Shown here one piece after another: positions 23,212-35,800 of a stretch of 64,000 nt of DNA. The notes below the pieces were generated by a model. It made no database searches. It had not been told where the DNA came from and saw only the letters and a program-made list of their open reading frames with translations. Positions within the stretch are counted from its first letter, which is position 1. Every line of letters begins with the position of its first letter. The position numbers and the translations under genes were made by a program. Source of the stretch: Irpex lacteus (Eukaryota; Basidiomycota; Agaricomycetes; Polyporales; Irpicaceae); contig MQVO02000002.1 of the NCBI GenBank assembly GCA_001986395.2, positions 2,294,001 to 2,358,000 on the forward strand. Direction: 5' to 3'.

Positions 23212-23862
23212 CTACCTCTCGAAGTCGAAGCTTCCCAAACGTTTGCCTCGCGTCACGAGCAACGTCGGAGATGCAGCTCTTATAGGATGAGGTGAGCCCA
23301 CCCTCCGCGTCGTCGCTCGAGAGCCTGAACTGCAATGTGAACCCGAGAGTACTGGTGCTGTCCCGACGTCGGATAGAGCTCTCCTCCTCTTCGGCAACGC
23401 CACAGGTAGCGATATTTGCGAAGCGGCCATATGCATCGGGTCACGATATGACGATGGAGGTGGTACTGGTGTCGTACTGCGAGACTGCTGAGCTGGGACC
23501 GTTACTCGGACACTACGCGTCACAGCTTTGGCGGGCGATTCGGCTCTGGAGGGCTCGACCTCGGGAATTCGGGTTCGTCTTGATGGCAAGGCTGACAATA
23601 GCCCTCGTCTGAGTACGCGCATCCAGCGAAGTTTCGATTGAGTAACTGTAGTTTGAGCATCGCCAGTGTGGCAACTGTCCGAAGCATCGATATCAGGCCG
23701 AGCGACGAATACGTTCGAGCTGGTGCTTTCGAGACTTGAGCTTGAGTCAGTGCGGGTCATGGTTACATGTCTGGGATGATCGCAAGGAGCTGGAGGCGTC
23801 CTGGGCTGATGCGATGGAGAGTTCTTGAGGATGCCGCGAGGGGCGGCGGCTTTGGTGGTCAT
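23212..23862 (-). CDS. hypothetical 216-residue disordered protein
   Basis: This is a single uninterrupted frame rich in Ser, Pro, Arg and Thr, with no recognisable domain. It starts MTTKAAAPRGILK and contains clusters such as SKLRWMRVLRRGLL and LPKRRRALSDVG. Many mushroom genomes encode such short Ser/Arg/Pro proteins of unknown function. The length without introns or stops and the basic-serine pattern support a gene, but the GC-rich antisense strand is also partly open, so this is tentative. Confidence 0.4.
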   Translation of the reverse strand: MTTKAAAPRGILKNSPSHQPRTPPAPCDHPRHVTMTRTDSSSSLESTSSNVFVARPDIDASDSCHTGDAQTTVTQSKLRWMRVLRRGLLSALPSRRTRIPEVEPSRAESPAKAVTRSVRVTVPAQQSRSTTPVPPPSSYRDPMHMAASQISLPVALPKRRRALSDVGTAPVLSGSHCSSGSRATTRRVGSPHPIRAASPTLLVTRGKRLGSFDFER

Positions 23863-24702
23863 GCAGATCTATTGTGGCGTGGTGGAAGATATGAGAGGCA
23901 GTGTGATAGAGCAGTGGAGGGAGGCTGTAGCCACTGACCAGGAATGTGGTGGCTGACAGAGATCGAAGTCGACGTCAGAGAAAATAAATCTGCTCTGTAG
24001 TTATGCAGATCAGCCAGGGAGGTTCCATCGTCAGGATCTATGTCAGTTGCTTTTATAGGTGGTAGCCAAGCAAGCTTTTCACCCATCAGACTGTAGTGAT
24101 GTCGCCTCGGCCACATCCCGTTGCGAAGTCTTTTGAGTTCGGTGGCCATGGCTCGAACTCAGTGTAGGCCTATTTCTAGCTTAGTGGATACTTGGATCTC
24201 GGACTCACTGTATGTACATTGTAGGCCAGTGGCCGTCATGAGGCACGTATGGACGAACACGAGGCCACCATGCTTTGGCCCTGCTGACGCTGTAGATCTG
24301 AATATCCGAAGGTGCGCATTCGAATAGACAAATGGACAAGAACTTACTGTACAGTGGCTGCCAGTGGTCAACTCTATTCACTGCTAAGATATTTTCTCCC
24401 CTTTGAGATCACTCACGAAGCTATTCGAAGATTGAATGCGTTGGCGGTTGGCCACAGCCTGAGTGGGATGGCCGTGAGCCAGGGTCGGGGATTTCCGTCG
24501 GACTTCCCACGCTTGTGTTCCGTTCATCCGACCCTCCGCACTGTGGCAGCTGCCATTGTAACTTGGATCTCGACCATGATGTTCTTCATAGTGTAGCCCG
24601 TGAGTGAACTCTCCCTCGCAGGCCACTTCAAAAGCCCATTGGAGTAGATGGTATCAGTACTGAGTACTCAGAAATAGTAAGTCTACTACGTCCAAGAACC
24701 AT
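23863..24702. other. intergenic region, no supported gene
   Basis: Only short overlapping frames without conserved content are seen. It includes the presumed promoter of the minus-strand gene at 23212-23862 and the 3' flank of the oxidoreductase gene. Confidence 0.4.
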
Positions 24703-25943
24703 TCACAGGACAACCTTCCTCCCCTCCCGAATGCTGGTGAGTGCGGCATCCACCACACGATAGACATCCACACTACTCTCAAGCGTTTCGTACACGCCAT
24801 CTTTTCCCTTAGCAAACTCCAACCATCCCTTACCAGTGTTCCCCAGCCTTTTCTCCTCATCACTCTCCCCATCGTCGACCTTCTCGCGGTTCAGGTAGAC
24901 GTCTTTCTCATGAGTGGCAATCCCGTCTCCAGGTGCGCCTTTCTTAGACTTAACTTCGATGACTCCCTCCTCTCCATAGATCACCCATCGGAAGGGTTCT
25001 TCTACTGAAAGACCACCTTGGTAGTGGATGTTCACGATGACGCCGTCGAAGTCCGGTGTACGTCCTATGAGGGTGCCGTTCACGATGATTTGGTCGTATG
25101 ACGTCTTCGTGATGGTCTCAGGGAGCGTTTGGCCTGTGGTGGGGTTGATAACGTGTGCGGTGGGTGTACGGATTGCTCCGAAAGCACTGACTTCGGCGAG
25201 CTCTCCTAGGACGTCTTTCAGAACGACGAGGAAGTGGCCGATTGGAATGGTGAGCAAAGTAAGGCCTGCGGCAGGTAAACCATCAGTGTTGTATTTGAGG
25301 AAATGAGAATATGTGGCTGACCATTATTCAAGGAACACATGTAGGCGTACGGAGGTGTGATGACCTTGCCGAAATACGCTACTGCGCCGCTCTGCACGAT
25401 ATCAACATGAGGCGAAAGCCTTTTAGAAGGAACTGCATCACATACCAACGTAGTCGACAAAACCTTGCCGATCTTCCCAGAGTCGATGATCGCTTTCACC
25501 TTCCTAACATAGGCCGCATGGACGCCTTGCGTACCTACCATCGACCTCACTCCCTTCGCTTTAACGGCTTCCGCGATGCGCACCGTTTCATCCAAGTCCC
25601 TCCCAGGTGTCCACTCCACAAACACCATCTTCCTCGCCTCGATCGCAGGCAATACCGCCGCATAATGGTCCGGCACCTTCACAGACACAACGACCATATC
25701 TACCTCCGGGTCTCTCGCGATGTCCACCTGGCCTTGCGTGCCATGATACGCTGTGACAGTACGTCCCGCCTGCTTGAAGTACTTCGAGGCAGCTTCTGCA
25801 GCGGATTGCGGAGTGGAGGCGCATAGTGCGGTGAGGATGTATTTGTCGGCGAGGAGAGGGTCGAAGATGGGAGGTATGAGGTCGGTGGAGGCCCAGCCTC
25901 CTTTGGCGGAGAGACCGATGACGCCGAGGCGAATGGGTGCCAT
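24703..25943 (-). CDS. Gfo/Idh/MocA-family NAD(P)-binding oxidoreductase, GAL80-like
   Basis: Two exons (25943-25322 and 25265-24703) give 394 residues. The N-terminal Rossmann motif reads RLGVIGLSAKGGWA, with the extended GLSAKGGWAS loop seen in Gal80 and related fungal proteins. FVEWTPGRDLDETVRIAEA and VGTQGVHAAYVRKVKAII follow, then the C-terminal beta-sheet domain (PIGHFLVVLKDVLGEL, VNIHYQGG, RWVIYGEEG). In ascomycete yeasts Gal80 is a regulator; in basidiomycetes such proteins are more likely sugar or inositol-type dehydrogenases. The catalytic lysine of the usual EKP motif is replaced here by EWTP, as in Gal80, so enzymatic activity is uncertain. Confidence 0.8.
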
Positions 25944-26641
25944 TCTGAGTTGTGATAGGTTTAGATTGTAAGTGTGAAATGAATGCTCAGGCTTGGGGTT
26001 AGTTGTGTTCAATTGACACTCTCCTCTCTCTCTCTCTTATAGCATTCCGTCGGCTCAAACGCTTGTAATGCATCTCTCACGACGTGCTGTATGACTATAC
26101 ACGGCTTCTGTCAAGTTCACACTGAGCAGTAGTGCTCGGCCCGCCACAGCAAACGCTATACTCTGCAGCGACGCTCAGCTCTCTCCTGGTCGTCAACAAT
26201 CAGAAAGTCATGGCACCGACATCCTCGTTTCAATAGGAGCAGTGTATCCGTGTGAGAGTTTTTGTAATATGTAAGTTGTAAACTCACTGGAAGCGCGTAC
26301 TTGCGTCAGACTGTACGCAGTAGTGGCGAGGTTTGATGCCCGAAAATCTCGGGAATCCGAGGTCATGGTATATGTTTCTGGTTACGAGCTGCAGGGCTTA
26401 CGAGGTGAATGGTTTGGGCAGATGAACATGCATGCTGGTTACTCATCGTGCGAGTCCCAATTCACCACTAATAGCAAGACGAATACTTAGAATACCATCA
26501 TAGTTCAGCTCACGAAGGAAGCACTACGTAAAAGGGCGGCACGAAGTGCAATGACAATCTAAATAAAGAGATAAGTAGACTATTATGCAACGGTATGAGA
26601 CGGTTAATATGGTGAAATAACAGTATATAGGAAGCAGAAGA
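25944..26641. other. intergenic region, no supported gene
   Basis: This holds the upstream region of the oxidoreductase, with a CTCTCTCTCTCT tract near 26025-26037, and the 3' flank of the DUF7918 gene. No RNA gene or repeat was recognised. Confidence 0.4.
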
Positions 26642-27687
26642 TCACGTTTGAGGAGGGAATAAAGTTAGAAAAGCAGGGTTTATCGCGTCGGTAGGGGATA
26701 CTGGTGGCGTATTCCAGTGTTGCTGGGGAGGTAGCCAGCTCGGACATGAGTCTACCACTGGATAATTCCCACTCTGCTCGTTCTGAGTCGTCGGGAACTG
26801 CTCGTTGACGAACAGAAGCGGCATCGGGTTCGGCTCTGTTTGAGTAGGTCTAGGTATGACGCCTTGTTCAATTAGAAACTCTGCACCGTAGATGAGATGG
26901 ATCAAATGACATGGAAGATGAACAACGCACCTCTAGTCCTGTATCGAAACACGAACTGTACGTATGAGCCAGGGTGGGACTTGTCGTACGGAACAAACGA
27001 CCATGTTTTCTCATGCTGGAGATAGGCCGTACGTTCAGGACCATAGCTTTTCACGAAGTGTCAGCTTGAAATAGCAGTAGTAAACCTTCAACTAGTACAC
27101 ACCCAACTCGAGCTTCCGTGACACCATAGCGGGTACGTGATGGACTTGGTGGCTTGATAGGAGCATTGGCAGCATGATCGGCGATACGCGTGACCTGCTT
27201 TATCCTGAGGACGATAGTGCCAATGTCGGGAGTACTTTCCGAGCTACTGGCCTCGCCTGCAAATGCCAGTGCTTTATAATGAGTAAGATCCCAAAACTCA
27301 AGGGAAATAGGTATTTTACCTGGATCAGGAGAAGCGAATTGAAACGGCCGCTCGGAACATTCACCTACTCTCACACCACTTCTCTCAGCTGCACCTAAGC
27401 CGTGCAAAAACCTTCCCGGCGCAGAAAAACCATCGAGGTCTATATACGCAGCAGAGTCGATATTAGTACCGTGGTCCATCCAATGCACCGAGAATGTCTA
27501 ATGATAGAATCGTTCAGTGATCCAGTAATACTAGTACTTTAAGCGAGTGTATAATGTATACCTTTCCGATTTCGCAAGGGGTCCAGCAGGTGACTTTGTT
27601 AGTGTTGTAGTCCACCACAACGTCATACTCTGGCAGCTCTTTGCCTTCGGATATGATCCACGCAGAGAATCCGCGATGGGTAAGCAT
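26642..27687 (-). CDS. DUF7918 domain protein
   Basis: Four exons (27687-27562, 27497-27103, 27046-26931, 26880-26642) give 291 residues with consistent phases. The N-terminal half has the typical basidiomycete pattern: RGFSAWIISEGKELPEYDVV, then CWTPCEIGKTFSVHW, YIDLDGFSAPGRFL and RPFQFA. This is followed by a hydrophobic GTIVLRIKQV strand and HEKTWSFVPYDKSHPGSYVQ...FVFRYRTR. The C-terminal about 80 residues are proline-rich. DUF7918 proteins are expanded in Agaricomycetes, cytosolic or nuclear by prediction, and of unknown function. The start at 27687 is the first Met before the conserved region. Confidence 0.7.
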
Positions 27688-29087
27688 CTTAAAAGAACTT
27701 TACAGATTGAGGAGAAAAGTGTGAGTGCTAGGGGATGTACGTTGTGAGGGAGTAATTCACCCAAAGGCTCTTAAATGTCTGTGAAGAGGTCATTGTGTGT
27801 TTCCAGGGCCTTAGCGGTGGCCACAATTCCACTTTGATTGGGCCCAGTGGCCTTGATGCACGTGGCCGGGATATAATCTAGGGAATAGCATGGGCTGCAT
27901 AGCATTAATGCATAGGTCTCAGCTGTATTTCATCGACATCTATGAGCTACGTAGAATAGCATAGAATCAACTGTAACTTACAAGGATGTGCTACTTCCAG
28001 TGGTAATAGCACTGGCAGCGCTACTAAGCGCTAGGAAGTCACGCATGCGCTAGTCACAGAGACGTGGGCGCGTGTGTCACACTACCGTGACATATTGCCC
28101 GATTGAACATGGCGGCCAACTTCAAGTTGCAACTGAATTCGCCAGCGAGCTCTTGCATCGTTTTTCCCCTTGCCTCGCTATATTTTGTCCTTGATCGAAC
28201 TCTAGTACTGGTTTGCTCATTTTTCATGCATTCATGTCCCAAACTGTAACGTGAGGTCGCGCCGAAAGACCCTCGCATGGTTGTCATCACGTACGTCTTG
28301 GTTTTGTGCATCAATAACTCCGTTGTGCTGAAACTCGTTTCCACACCCAGTAGCAGTAGATTATTGCGCATGCCTCGCTAGATGCATGACCCTGGTTGGT
28401 CCAGCAAGGGGCTGATGGTCATTAATTTTCAAGTACTCTGCTATCATCACCGATATCTGTGTCGCGTCGCTTGCAAGTTGGATCCGACCTCGTTCACTCT
28501 CTCGAAGCAGACTGAATAGCAACCGCGGACATTGATGGCCGTAAGTGCTACTACTTCTATCACTGCCTGTCTAGACTGATCGTTTCTTGATAAGTTGCTT
28601 TCGTACTTGTGCATTTGAGGAAGGCATGGCCAATACAGCTGCAGCGATCCACTTCTTCGCTTGCAAAAATATCAGCTGTGTACTGCCGCAGACACGGTAT
28701 TCAGCTGTGTTCTTGAACCGATTTTCAATGCGCACCGCTTGTTAGCAGCGGGCAATGCTTTCCTCAACCTGCCCGGTTATATTCGCGTAATGTTTTTCAC
28801 GTAATCAGTTCGGGCATCATATCAAACGCGCCCATTTCTTTTTTTGGACCAAGCTCGCGCCGTCCGGCAGGCGTCATCGACCTCGATTGGGGCGCAAATC
28901 CTCCTCTGTAGCGATGTTCGGAATACTCACTGAAACACAGCAAAATGATTCACTATAGTCCCTGCAGCTATGGCGGTGAAGGCTACCGATCGCTACAAGT
29001 GCGGCCCCACGGAGTGCCAGACGTATATAATGACATGGTTGGGGAATTCAGTTTCGTTCAACTAGTACATCAGCGAAAGCGCAGGAG
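27688..29087. other. gene-poor region
   Basis: I see no supported gene. The sequence is AT-rich in the first half. Short frames on both strands lack conserved content. Confidence 0.4.
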
Positions 29088-29281
29088 CCTGACCTGTGCA
29101 GGTAATGGACTACCTGAGATACCTGTGCCACCTGGGTCAGAGGTCGTCCGATCTGACAATACCTGGTGATCCCTCTGACGACCTGATGTTACCTGTAAGC
29201 TCGTCCAGGTCACCTTTACCTGTCAGATTGCCCAGGTGGTCTCAGGTAGTCTCAGGTATTGCTCGGCGTCTGCACAGGTCT
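29088..29281. repeat. CAGGT/ACCTG motif array
   Basis: Within 194 bp ACCTG occurs eight times, all in the left two thirds, and CAGGT six times, mostly in the right part. The block is therefore roughly self-complementary, with outer ends GACCTGTGCA and TGCACAGGTC. Dense, oriented pentamers of this kind look like a transposase-binding subterminal array or a palindromic small element rather than simple sequence. Confidence 0.7.
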
Positions 29282-29474
29282 ACCCCCTCGTTTTTCATGT
29301 TGTCACTGCACCCGATGCATGGTGATTAATGATTAATTGCGATCCCGACCGATTCAATCGTTCTTGAGATTTGTTCTGAAAGATATATGATTCACTTCGA
29401 TTGCGCATCGAGATTTGTTCATAACAATAAATTCGATTTGGTCACCGCCTGTACGCATCAAAATTACATGTATT

Positions 29475-31346
29475 CTACTGTACACCAATAGGAGCCTCTC
29501 CACCAGCAGCAGTCCCGACGTGCAGGCGACTAGCCATCAATTGCGAAAAGTCATCATCCTCGTTCGACTCCGGAGCATGAAAGGCGACCGCCTCCTCGTC
29601 GCGAGGACCTTTCTGGAAGATTTGCCTAATCATCGGAGCAGTCAGCATGAAAGAATGCTTAGTAATATCAACGAAACGATACACACCAATCCCACCAGTT
29701 CAGTGTCTGTACAACCCATGTGTAAGCAGGCGAGTCCACGGTGACGTTGTTCTCGAACAGCGCCACGATATTGTTGAAGAAACGACGGTTGTTGAATCCA
29801 CCGTCCACCAAACACCAGTCACTTTGCGAGCTCAGCATATGGCGGGCCTAGTATACTTGTTAGCTGTAATCATAGCAGTCTCGACAGAATACGACTCACT
29901 TGGACAACCGCATACGCAATGGTGCGAGGTGTAGTACGCTCGAGACCTATGAGCTGAGCTTGATTCTGGCGACCAGTAGCCGCCACGGTGCCCAGCGCTG
30001 AAGCACGGCCCGTGAAGATGTGCTTATACACAAAAACACACAGTGCCCCCTTCAGAAGCCCGTTGAGACGATCAGCAGCATTGTAAAGCTGGCCATATGG
30101 GTACAGGTACGCAGGCAGATTCTCCGCCGTGCAAGGGAGCGATCCGGCCTCCAGCTGAATGCATGTCCTTTTGATACGGAGTCAAATGATGTACGTCATA
30201 GCAAATATTAAAGGTACGTACCCAGCGGGATCACCGTGGTAGGCTGCCGAGTAACGGTGAGGGCACAAGAGGCTGCCGATCCATATGTTATGGAACCCGC
30301 GGGTGGATTTGTCTGCCAACCGCAGAAGAGCGAGGGCCTCCTCGGCTTCCATATCCATGAGCGTCATAGTCACGTAACGAAGCCCGTCCATCTTGAGCTT
30401 CGTGGTGTCATCTGATCGCGCTGCACGCGCAGTGGTGTCCATCTAATTGGAGTACTCGAGGTATGAGAGGCATACTTTATGGTTGATAAAATAATATGAG
30501 CGCACCTCTCGAATGGCCGTGTAGAGCACAGCAGGGTCCACATTCTCCGGGCTCACGAAGAGATCCTTGAGCCCCGGCTGGACATCTAATAATGCCTTGA
30601 AGGCATTAATATACTCCAGCCGCTCTTCGGCCTTCCTGAATCAGTATGAAATGAATTAGTTTGATTTCTGAGGTGAGGTAGCTGAAAGACGAACATAGCG
30701 GTAAGCTGGTGATCATTATCCATCAAAAGCCGAGTTGGATCTTCGGCGTTGTTGATGTCACAAGCGATACCAAGCTTGATGCAGAGTACCACACCCATGA
30801 ACGGGTGATGGACACGCACAAAGGAACGGACAGCTCGGTCCAAGGCCTCAGCGATATCCGATGGTTCAGTCAAGGTGACAGACTGGGCACCACTGAACCA
30901 GATAATTCGAGTCAGATGTGTTGTAGTGGTGATTATGCAACAAGTACCTACCGTCTACGCCTTCGAGAGGTAGCTCTGCGGGACTGCCAGGTGTTCATGG
31001 CATCGCGAAACAATTGACCTACTCGGGACTCCCCTAGCGGCGTCTCCGTCGGTAGCTGAGTAACAGGAGGGGTAGCCATGGGAAGTCGAAATTGGGGATG
31101 GAAGTCTCGCTGAATTGGGAGCGATGGCATGGGCGAGCATTTTATATCGCAGCAAGCCACGCCTGACTCAGAGTTCCGATTTTCTGGTGAGACTCGGGAC
31201 TTCAGAATTCGGTTGAGTAGAGAGACGGCAGACCTCGGCAGTAGATTGTGCGTACCTGTACTCTCTCCGTAGTCTCGCGCAATCATCATTCCGATCTCCG
31301 CGAAGTCCCAGCAGCTGGGTACGCCAGCGCTTGTAGCATTATCCAT
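29475..31346 (-). CDS. DUF6698-like protein, transposon-associated
   Basis: The gene starts at 31346 (MDNATSAGVPSCWDF...). Exon 1 ends at 30952 and exon 2 starts at 30891, joined R-GAQSVTLTEP. Further GT-AG introns precede KAEERLEYINAFKALL, MDTTARAARSDDTTKLK, GTCIQLEAGSLPC and ARHMLSSQSDW. The last intron (29686-29626) joins NWWDW to QIFQKGPRDEE, ending at 29475. The product is about 480 residues. The central RSDDTTKLK...STRGFHNIWIGSLLCPHRY block, followed by LYPYGQLYNAADRLNGLLKG, matches what I know of the fungal DUF6698 family, whose function is unknown and which is common near fungal DNA transposons. It is divergent from the basic-protein gene at 31613, supporting one shared element. Confidence 0.65.
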
Positions 31347-31612
31347 ACCTCTTTTAGTAACTATTCAAGATTGCAGTAGATATACTTCCGCCTTTCTTTG
31401 ACCGTAACTGAGACTTCACGTGTGCACAATCTTTGCGGACCAAATGCGAACAAAACCTGTGTAAAAAAACTTTTTCACCTGGCTAGTGTTCCATGAGGAA
31501 GTTCGACGTACCACGAAACAGCCGGCCGACGACAATTGGCAACATCCTTGCTATCACGGTCCCGACACCATCAACTTGAACTTGTCTCCCCCCGTCACAG
31601 CCAGCATTCCGC

Positions 31613-32625
31613 ATGCCTTCGCTGCGGTCTTTCCAGTTTTGTCTCGACACTACTGCCAACACAATTCAGCGCGTAGATTGTCCGGTGCAGGATGGTGCGG
31701 GTACTCAACTTGTTCTTCACTTTCCCTCTTCTATAGCTGCAAGATCTGTTCATATTGTAAGCGTCACTTGGATAGTTTGTAGTAATAAATCGTGCTTACC
31801 CAATTTTGTAGACACTGTCATTTGATGAAACGAGGCCACAGTCAGTCATCGCGCCAGCTCCAGGCCCGACATGCGACTTGAATCCTGCTGGCTTGTGGAC
31901 ATCACCTATTACCAAGAGCCAGCAGGAAGCAGCAGCGGCAGAAATGAGTAGGTCTAGTTTCCATTAGAATTGAACCGAGTTACTCATAAAAGTTCTGACT
32001 TACCGCAGGCGCCGTGGAGAGTTCAAGTGCCGCTATATGCACTGAGGCACCTGTACCTGTTCGACTACTTGACAGTTCAGAGTCAGAGACAACGAACAGG
32101 CCCGTTGCTGGTAAGTAGCCTTGAATTCCTCATAGAGTACTGAGAATTCATGTGAGGACAGTGGGTAGTAGTGCAGTTACCGAACCGCCACGTCGTCCTC
32201 GCAAGGAGCTTCTTATTCGCAGAGCCCCCAAAACCATACCGCACTCAGGTAATAGTATTGAATTGCCTGGTGAGAACGCTTAATACAGTTGTACATCTGC
32301 TGGATCTGATTATCACTCTGAAGTAGCGGCGGCAGGTAGTTCAGCTCCACGTACCGTCAAGCTAATACGTCGGTCTATCCTGCTTGTTCCATATCCGCGT
32401 CATGATCCCGTTACTCCTACTAAAGGTTTGTCCCCTCGTGTAGTCACTCCTATTCGTACCAAACAGAAGGAGAGGTTGGCTAGTGCTCGCAAGACCCACG
32501 AGGCGCTACCTATGTATTGTCTATCAGAGCGACCTGTGTGTCGAAAACTGTTTGTAAGCCCTTCGTTAGTTCCTTCATCTGTGAAAGGGGAGACAGATGA
32601 CGTACCTGAGGACTGGCTTCTGTAA
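31613..32625 (+). CDS. unrecognised Pro/Arg/Ser-rich protein of the transposon-like cluster
   Basis: The proposed start at 31613 gives MPSLRSFQFCLDTTANTIQR. A first folded-looking exon (to 31756) joins at 31812 to TLSFDETRPQSVIAPAPGP. Exons of about 40-120 nt then continue in frame through SAVESSSAAICTEAPVPVRL, TEPPRRPRKELLIRAPKTIP and SSAPRTVKLIRRSILLVP. The last segment runs GLSPRVVTPIRTKQKERLAS to EDWLL and stops at 32625. Every junction has GT-AG ends and keeps frame, which argues for a real gene despite the lack of a known domain. The product, of about 260 residues, is basic and mostly disordered. It lies between the divergent DUF6698-like gene and the co-oriented transposase, so an accessory DNA-binding role is an inference. 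Confidence 0.5.
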
Positions 32626-32877
32626 TGTTAACACTATTCTTGTCGAGGCAACATGCGTGGATGTACTATGTGGAGAGGTTTGAACGTGACAGCTGTACTT
32701 TCAATATTTTCCCTCAGTCACACTTGTGTCACAAGCGTGAGAGCGGTTTGTCTATATGTGAGAATTCAAAATCTGGTGTACTCTTCAACCTTGTCAATAA
32801 CAGCACGTTGCAACAACTATGCCATACTTGCTATGATTCTCCTCAGACTGTGCTACGTCCTCTTGCTGGCCATTATA

Positions 32878-35800
32878 ATGGGGTGGACGTGCTACGATGG
32901 CTGTCCCTCGGGTTCGAAGGGGTTTCCTACCGAAAAAGGCCTTCAACGTCACCAGAATAGCTGCCCGTTTGCACAACAAGGGTTTGCTTCTGCGATTGCG
33001 GCTTCAAAGCGTAAACTAGCAGCTGAAAAAGAAGAGGCTGCAATCAAAGCTCTCGCAAATGAGCAGGCTGAGGCCGAGCGGCAGAGACTACGAGAATTGG
33101 AAGCAGAGGCATCGTTTCTACCAGTAGATAGCACTCCACAGGTCTGTGCGAGAGCTACCTATACAGTAATACTGAACGTGAATCTTTCATCTAGAGAGAA
33201 CCAAGCCCTGCACCCATTCCTACTGGCCGCTTCCCTCGTGTTCGTAAACCTCCAAGGTTTTTTCCAGGTCTTGTGCCGCATGGTCTTCTACCTCAGCCAC
33301 TCCGTGCACTTATTCCTCAGCCACTGCCTCCACCCCCTCAGTCCATACAAGACGTTGGACTTTCTCCTCCTGAACCGGTTCGCACCCCCTCTCCGTCACC
33401 ACTGCCAGCATACACCTCTACTCCCGTCAACGGCTTTGGTCTCTTTCGAGCATACTTGACCACCCCCACGAGAGATCCAGAGGCCGACCTCTCACTAGAT
33501 GACTTCTGTGATGGTCCCACGTTCGCTGTAGCACGACCAGCTTCCCAGCCATGGTGGGCTTGCTTCGGCCGCACATCCATAAAGCAGATATCGGAGAAGT
33601 TCTTTGCACCATTTCTCAATGCAACTACGTTCCGCCTTATGGCATGGTTCTACTCTGGATCAAGCATGAAGTCACTTGGAGAGTTAGATCGGCTAGTGAA
33701 AGATGTTTTATGCGCAGATGACTTTTCTGTAGACGATCTCCAGACATTCTCTGCTGCACGCGAAGCCCGACGCGTTGACGAGTGGGAGGACATGGAGACA
33801 ACCGACGGTCCCTTTAGAACCAAAGATGGGTGGCATGAGTCATCTGTGTCCATCCGCGTGCCATGCGAAGACACTTCTCAGGCTCTCCCGGAACACCAGG
33901 CTCCAGAGTTCCAGGTCCCGGGGGTCTATCATCGCTCTCTCGTCGACATCATCCGCACTACGTTTGAAAGTCCCGCCGCACTAATGTATCATTTGACCCC
34001 TTTTAAACTCTATGCACGGCCGTCTGTGGCGACATCACCATCTCTGAACAACTCAACGGCAACCGGACCACTAGACGACAGCTCAGAGGCTCAGCCCGAA
34101 AGGGTATACAGCGAATTATACAACTCTGATGCGATGAATGATGAGTATGAACGTATCAATGCTCGCTTTTCCACCGGACCAATACCAGGCTCACAAGACC
34201 CAACCTCTGCGTCCACATCTACCGGCCCGCCTTTGCCTACAATAGAGAATGTCATCGCTGCTATGATGCTCTGGTCGGATTCCACGCACCTGGCATCTTT
34301 CGGTAGTGCCTCACTTTGGCCGGCCTATCTTTACTTCGGAAATCAGTCCAAGTACACGCGCAGCAAACCGTCCGAATTTGCGGCTCATCATATAGCATAT
34401 TTACCCTCGGTAAGCCCTATCAGTGAAGCTCATTAATACACAAAACTGACCATATGTGTATAAAGCTGCCAGGCAAGTTCGCAGACTGGTTTCGCTCGAA
34501 TTTTGGCAACGCACCCTCTGCGGACATCCTTACCCACTGCAAACGCGAGCTGATGCATGGTGTATGGTGTTTGCTACTCGATAAAGAGTTTCTTCATGCG
34601 TATGAACATGGGATGCTTGTCAGATTTGCAGATGGAGTCACACGAAGAGTATTCCCTCGTATATTTACATACTCAGCTGATTATCCCGAGAAGTACGTGT
34701 CGATCTTGGGTCTACTTACAGCTTGGCTAATCATCGTACAAAGGGTCCTACTTGCAACGCTCAAGTTTTTAGCTGAGACACCATGCCCACGGTGTCTCAT
34801 CCGTAAATGCGACATCTCTGGGCTTGGAACAAAGCTGGACGCTCGACGACGCGCGCAGAAACGTTCTGATAGTGATCAGCGAAGATCTCTCCTGGAGCGA
34901 TGCCGCACTTGGATCTTCGACAGGGGCATGAAGGTTCGAAGTAAAGCAGTTGAAACGGTCTTAGGGCCCTTTTCGTGGGTTCCCACCCGTGTAAGTTATC
35001 ATCGTGTGAGCTCAGACTCGGATGATGTCCTCACAGCTGAGATTATCTAGAACGCATTTTCTGAGAAGCTACAACAGTTCGGGGCCAGTTTCTATGAAAT
35101 TTTTGTGCCAGACCTGCTCCACGAATTTGAAATCGGAGTTTGGAAGGCAACGTTCGCTCACACCGTTCGGGTTCTCTTTGCTGCTGGTGGAGACAAGGTT
35201 CAGGAACTAAACGAACGTTTTCGGCAAGTACCCACCTTTGGACGCGACACCATTCGGCGGTTCACAGGGAATATGGCCGATATGAAGAAGCTGGGCGCAC
35301 GCGATTTCGAGGACCTCCTACAATGCTCTATTCCCGTATTCGAAGGGCTACTTCCGGAGCCGTTCAACACAATACTGATGGACCTACTGTGGGATCTGGC
35401 GACCTGGCATGGCTTGGCGAAGCTTCGAATGCATACGTCAACCACGCTTGTTCATCTCGAGCATGCGACCACGGCTTTGGGTAAGTCACTGCGTCAATTC
35501 AAAGACCAGATATGCAGTCACTACGTTACAAAGGAGCTACCTCGAGAAACTGCCGCAAGGGGTCGCCGAACGGCTGCACTAGTTGCAAAGAATCAAGGTG
35601 CCGATGAAAGCAGCGGTCGTGGACGCGGTCGCGGTCGTGGGCGAGGTGGTGGTAGAGGTAGAGGTAGAGGTGGTGGAGGTGGCGGGACCGCCAACTTGGA
35701 CAGTTCGAGTGGTGTTGCACTGTCGGATGTGCCTGCAACCGGACTCGCTGACGCAACGGCTTCGCAGCCCACGGGCGACGAGGCTCAGGCCATAGCTCCT

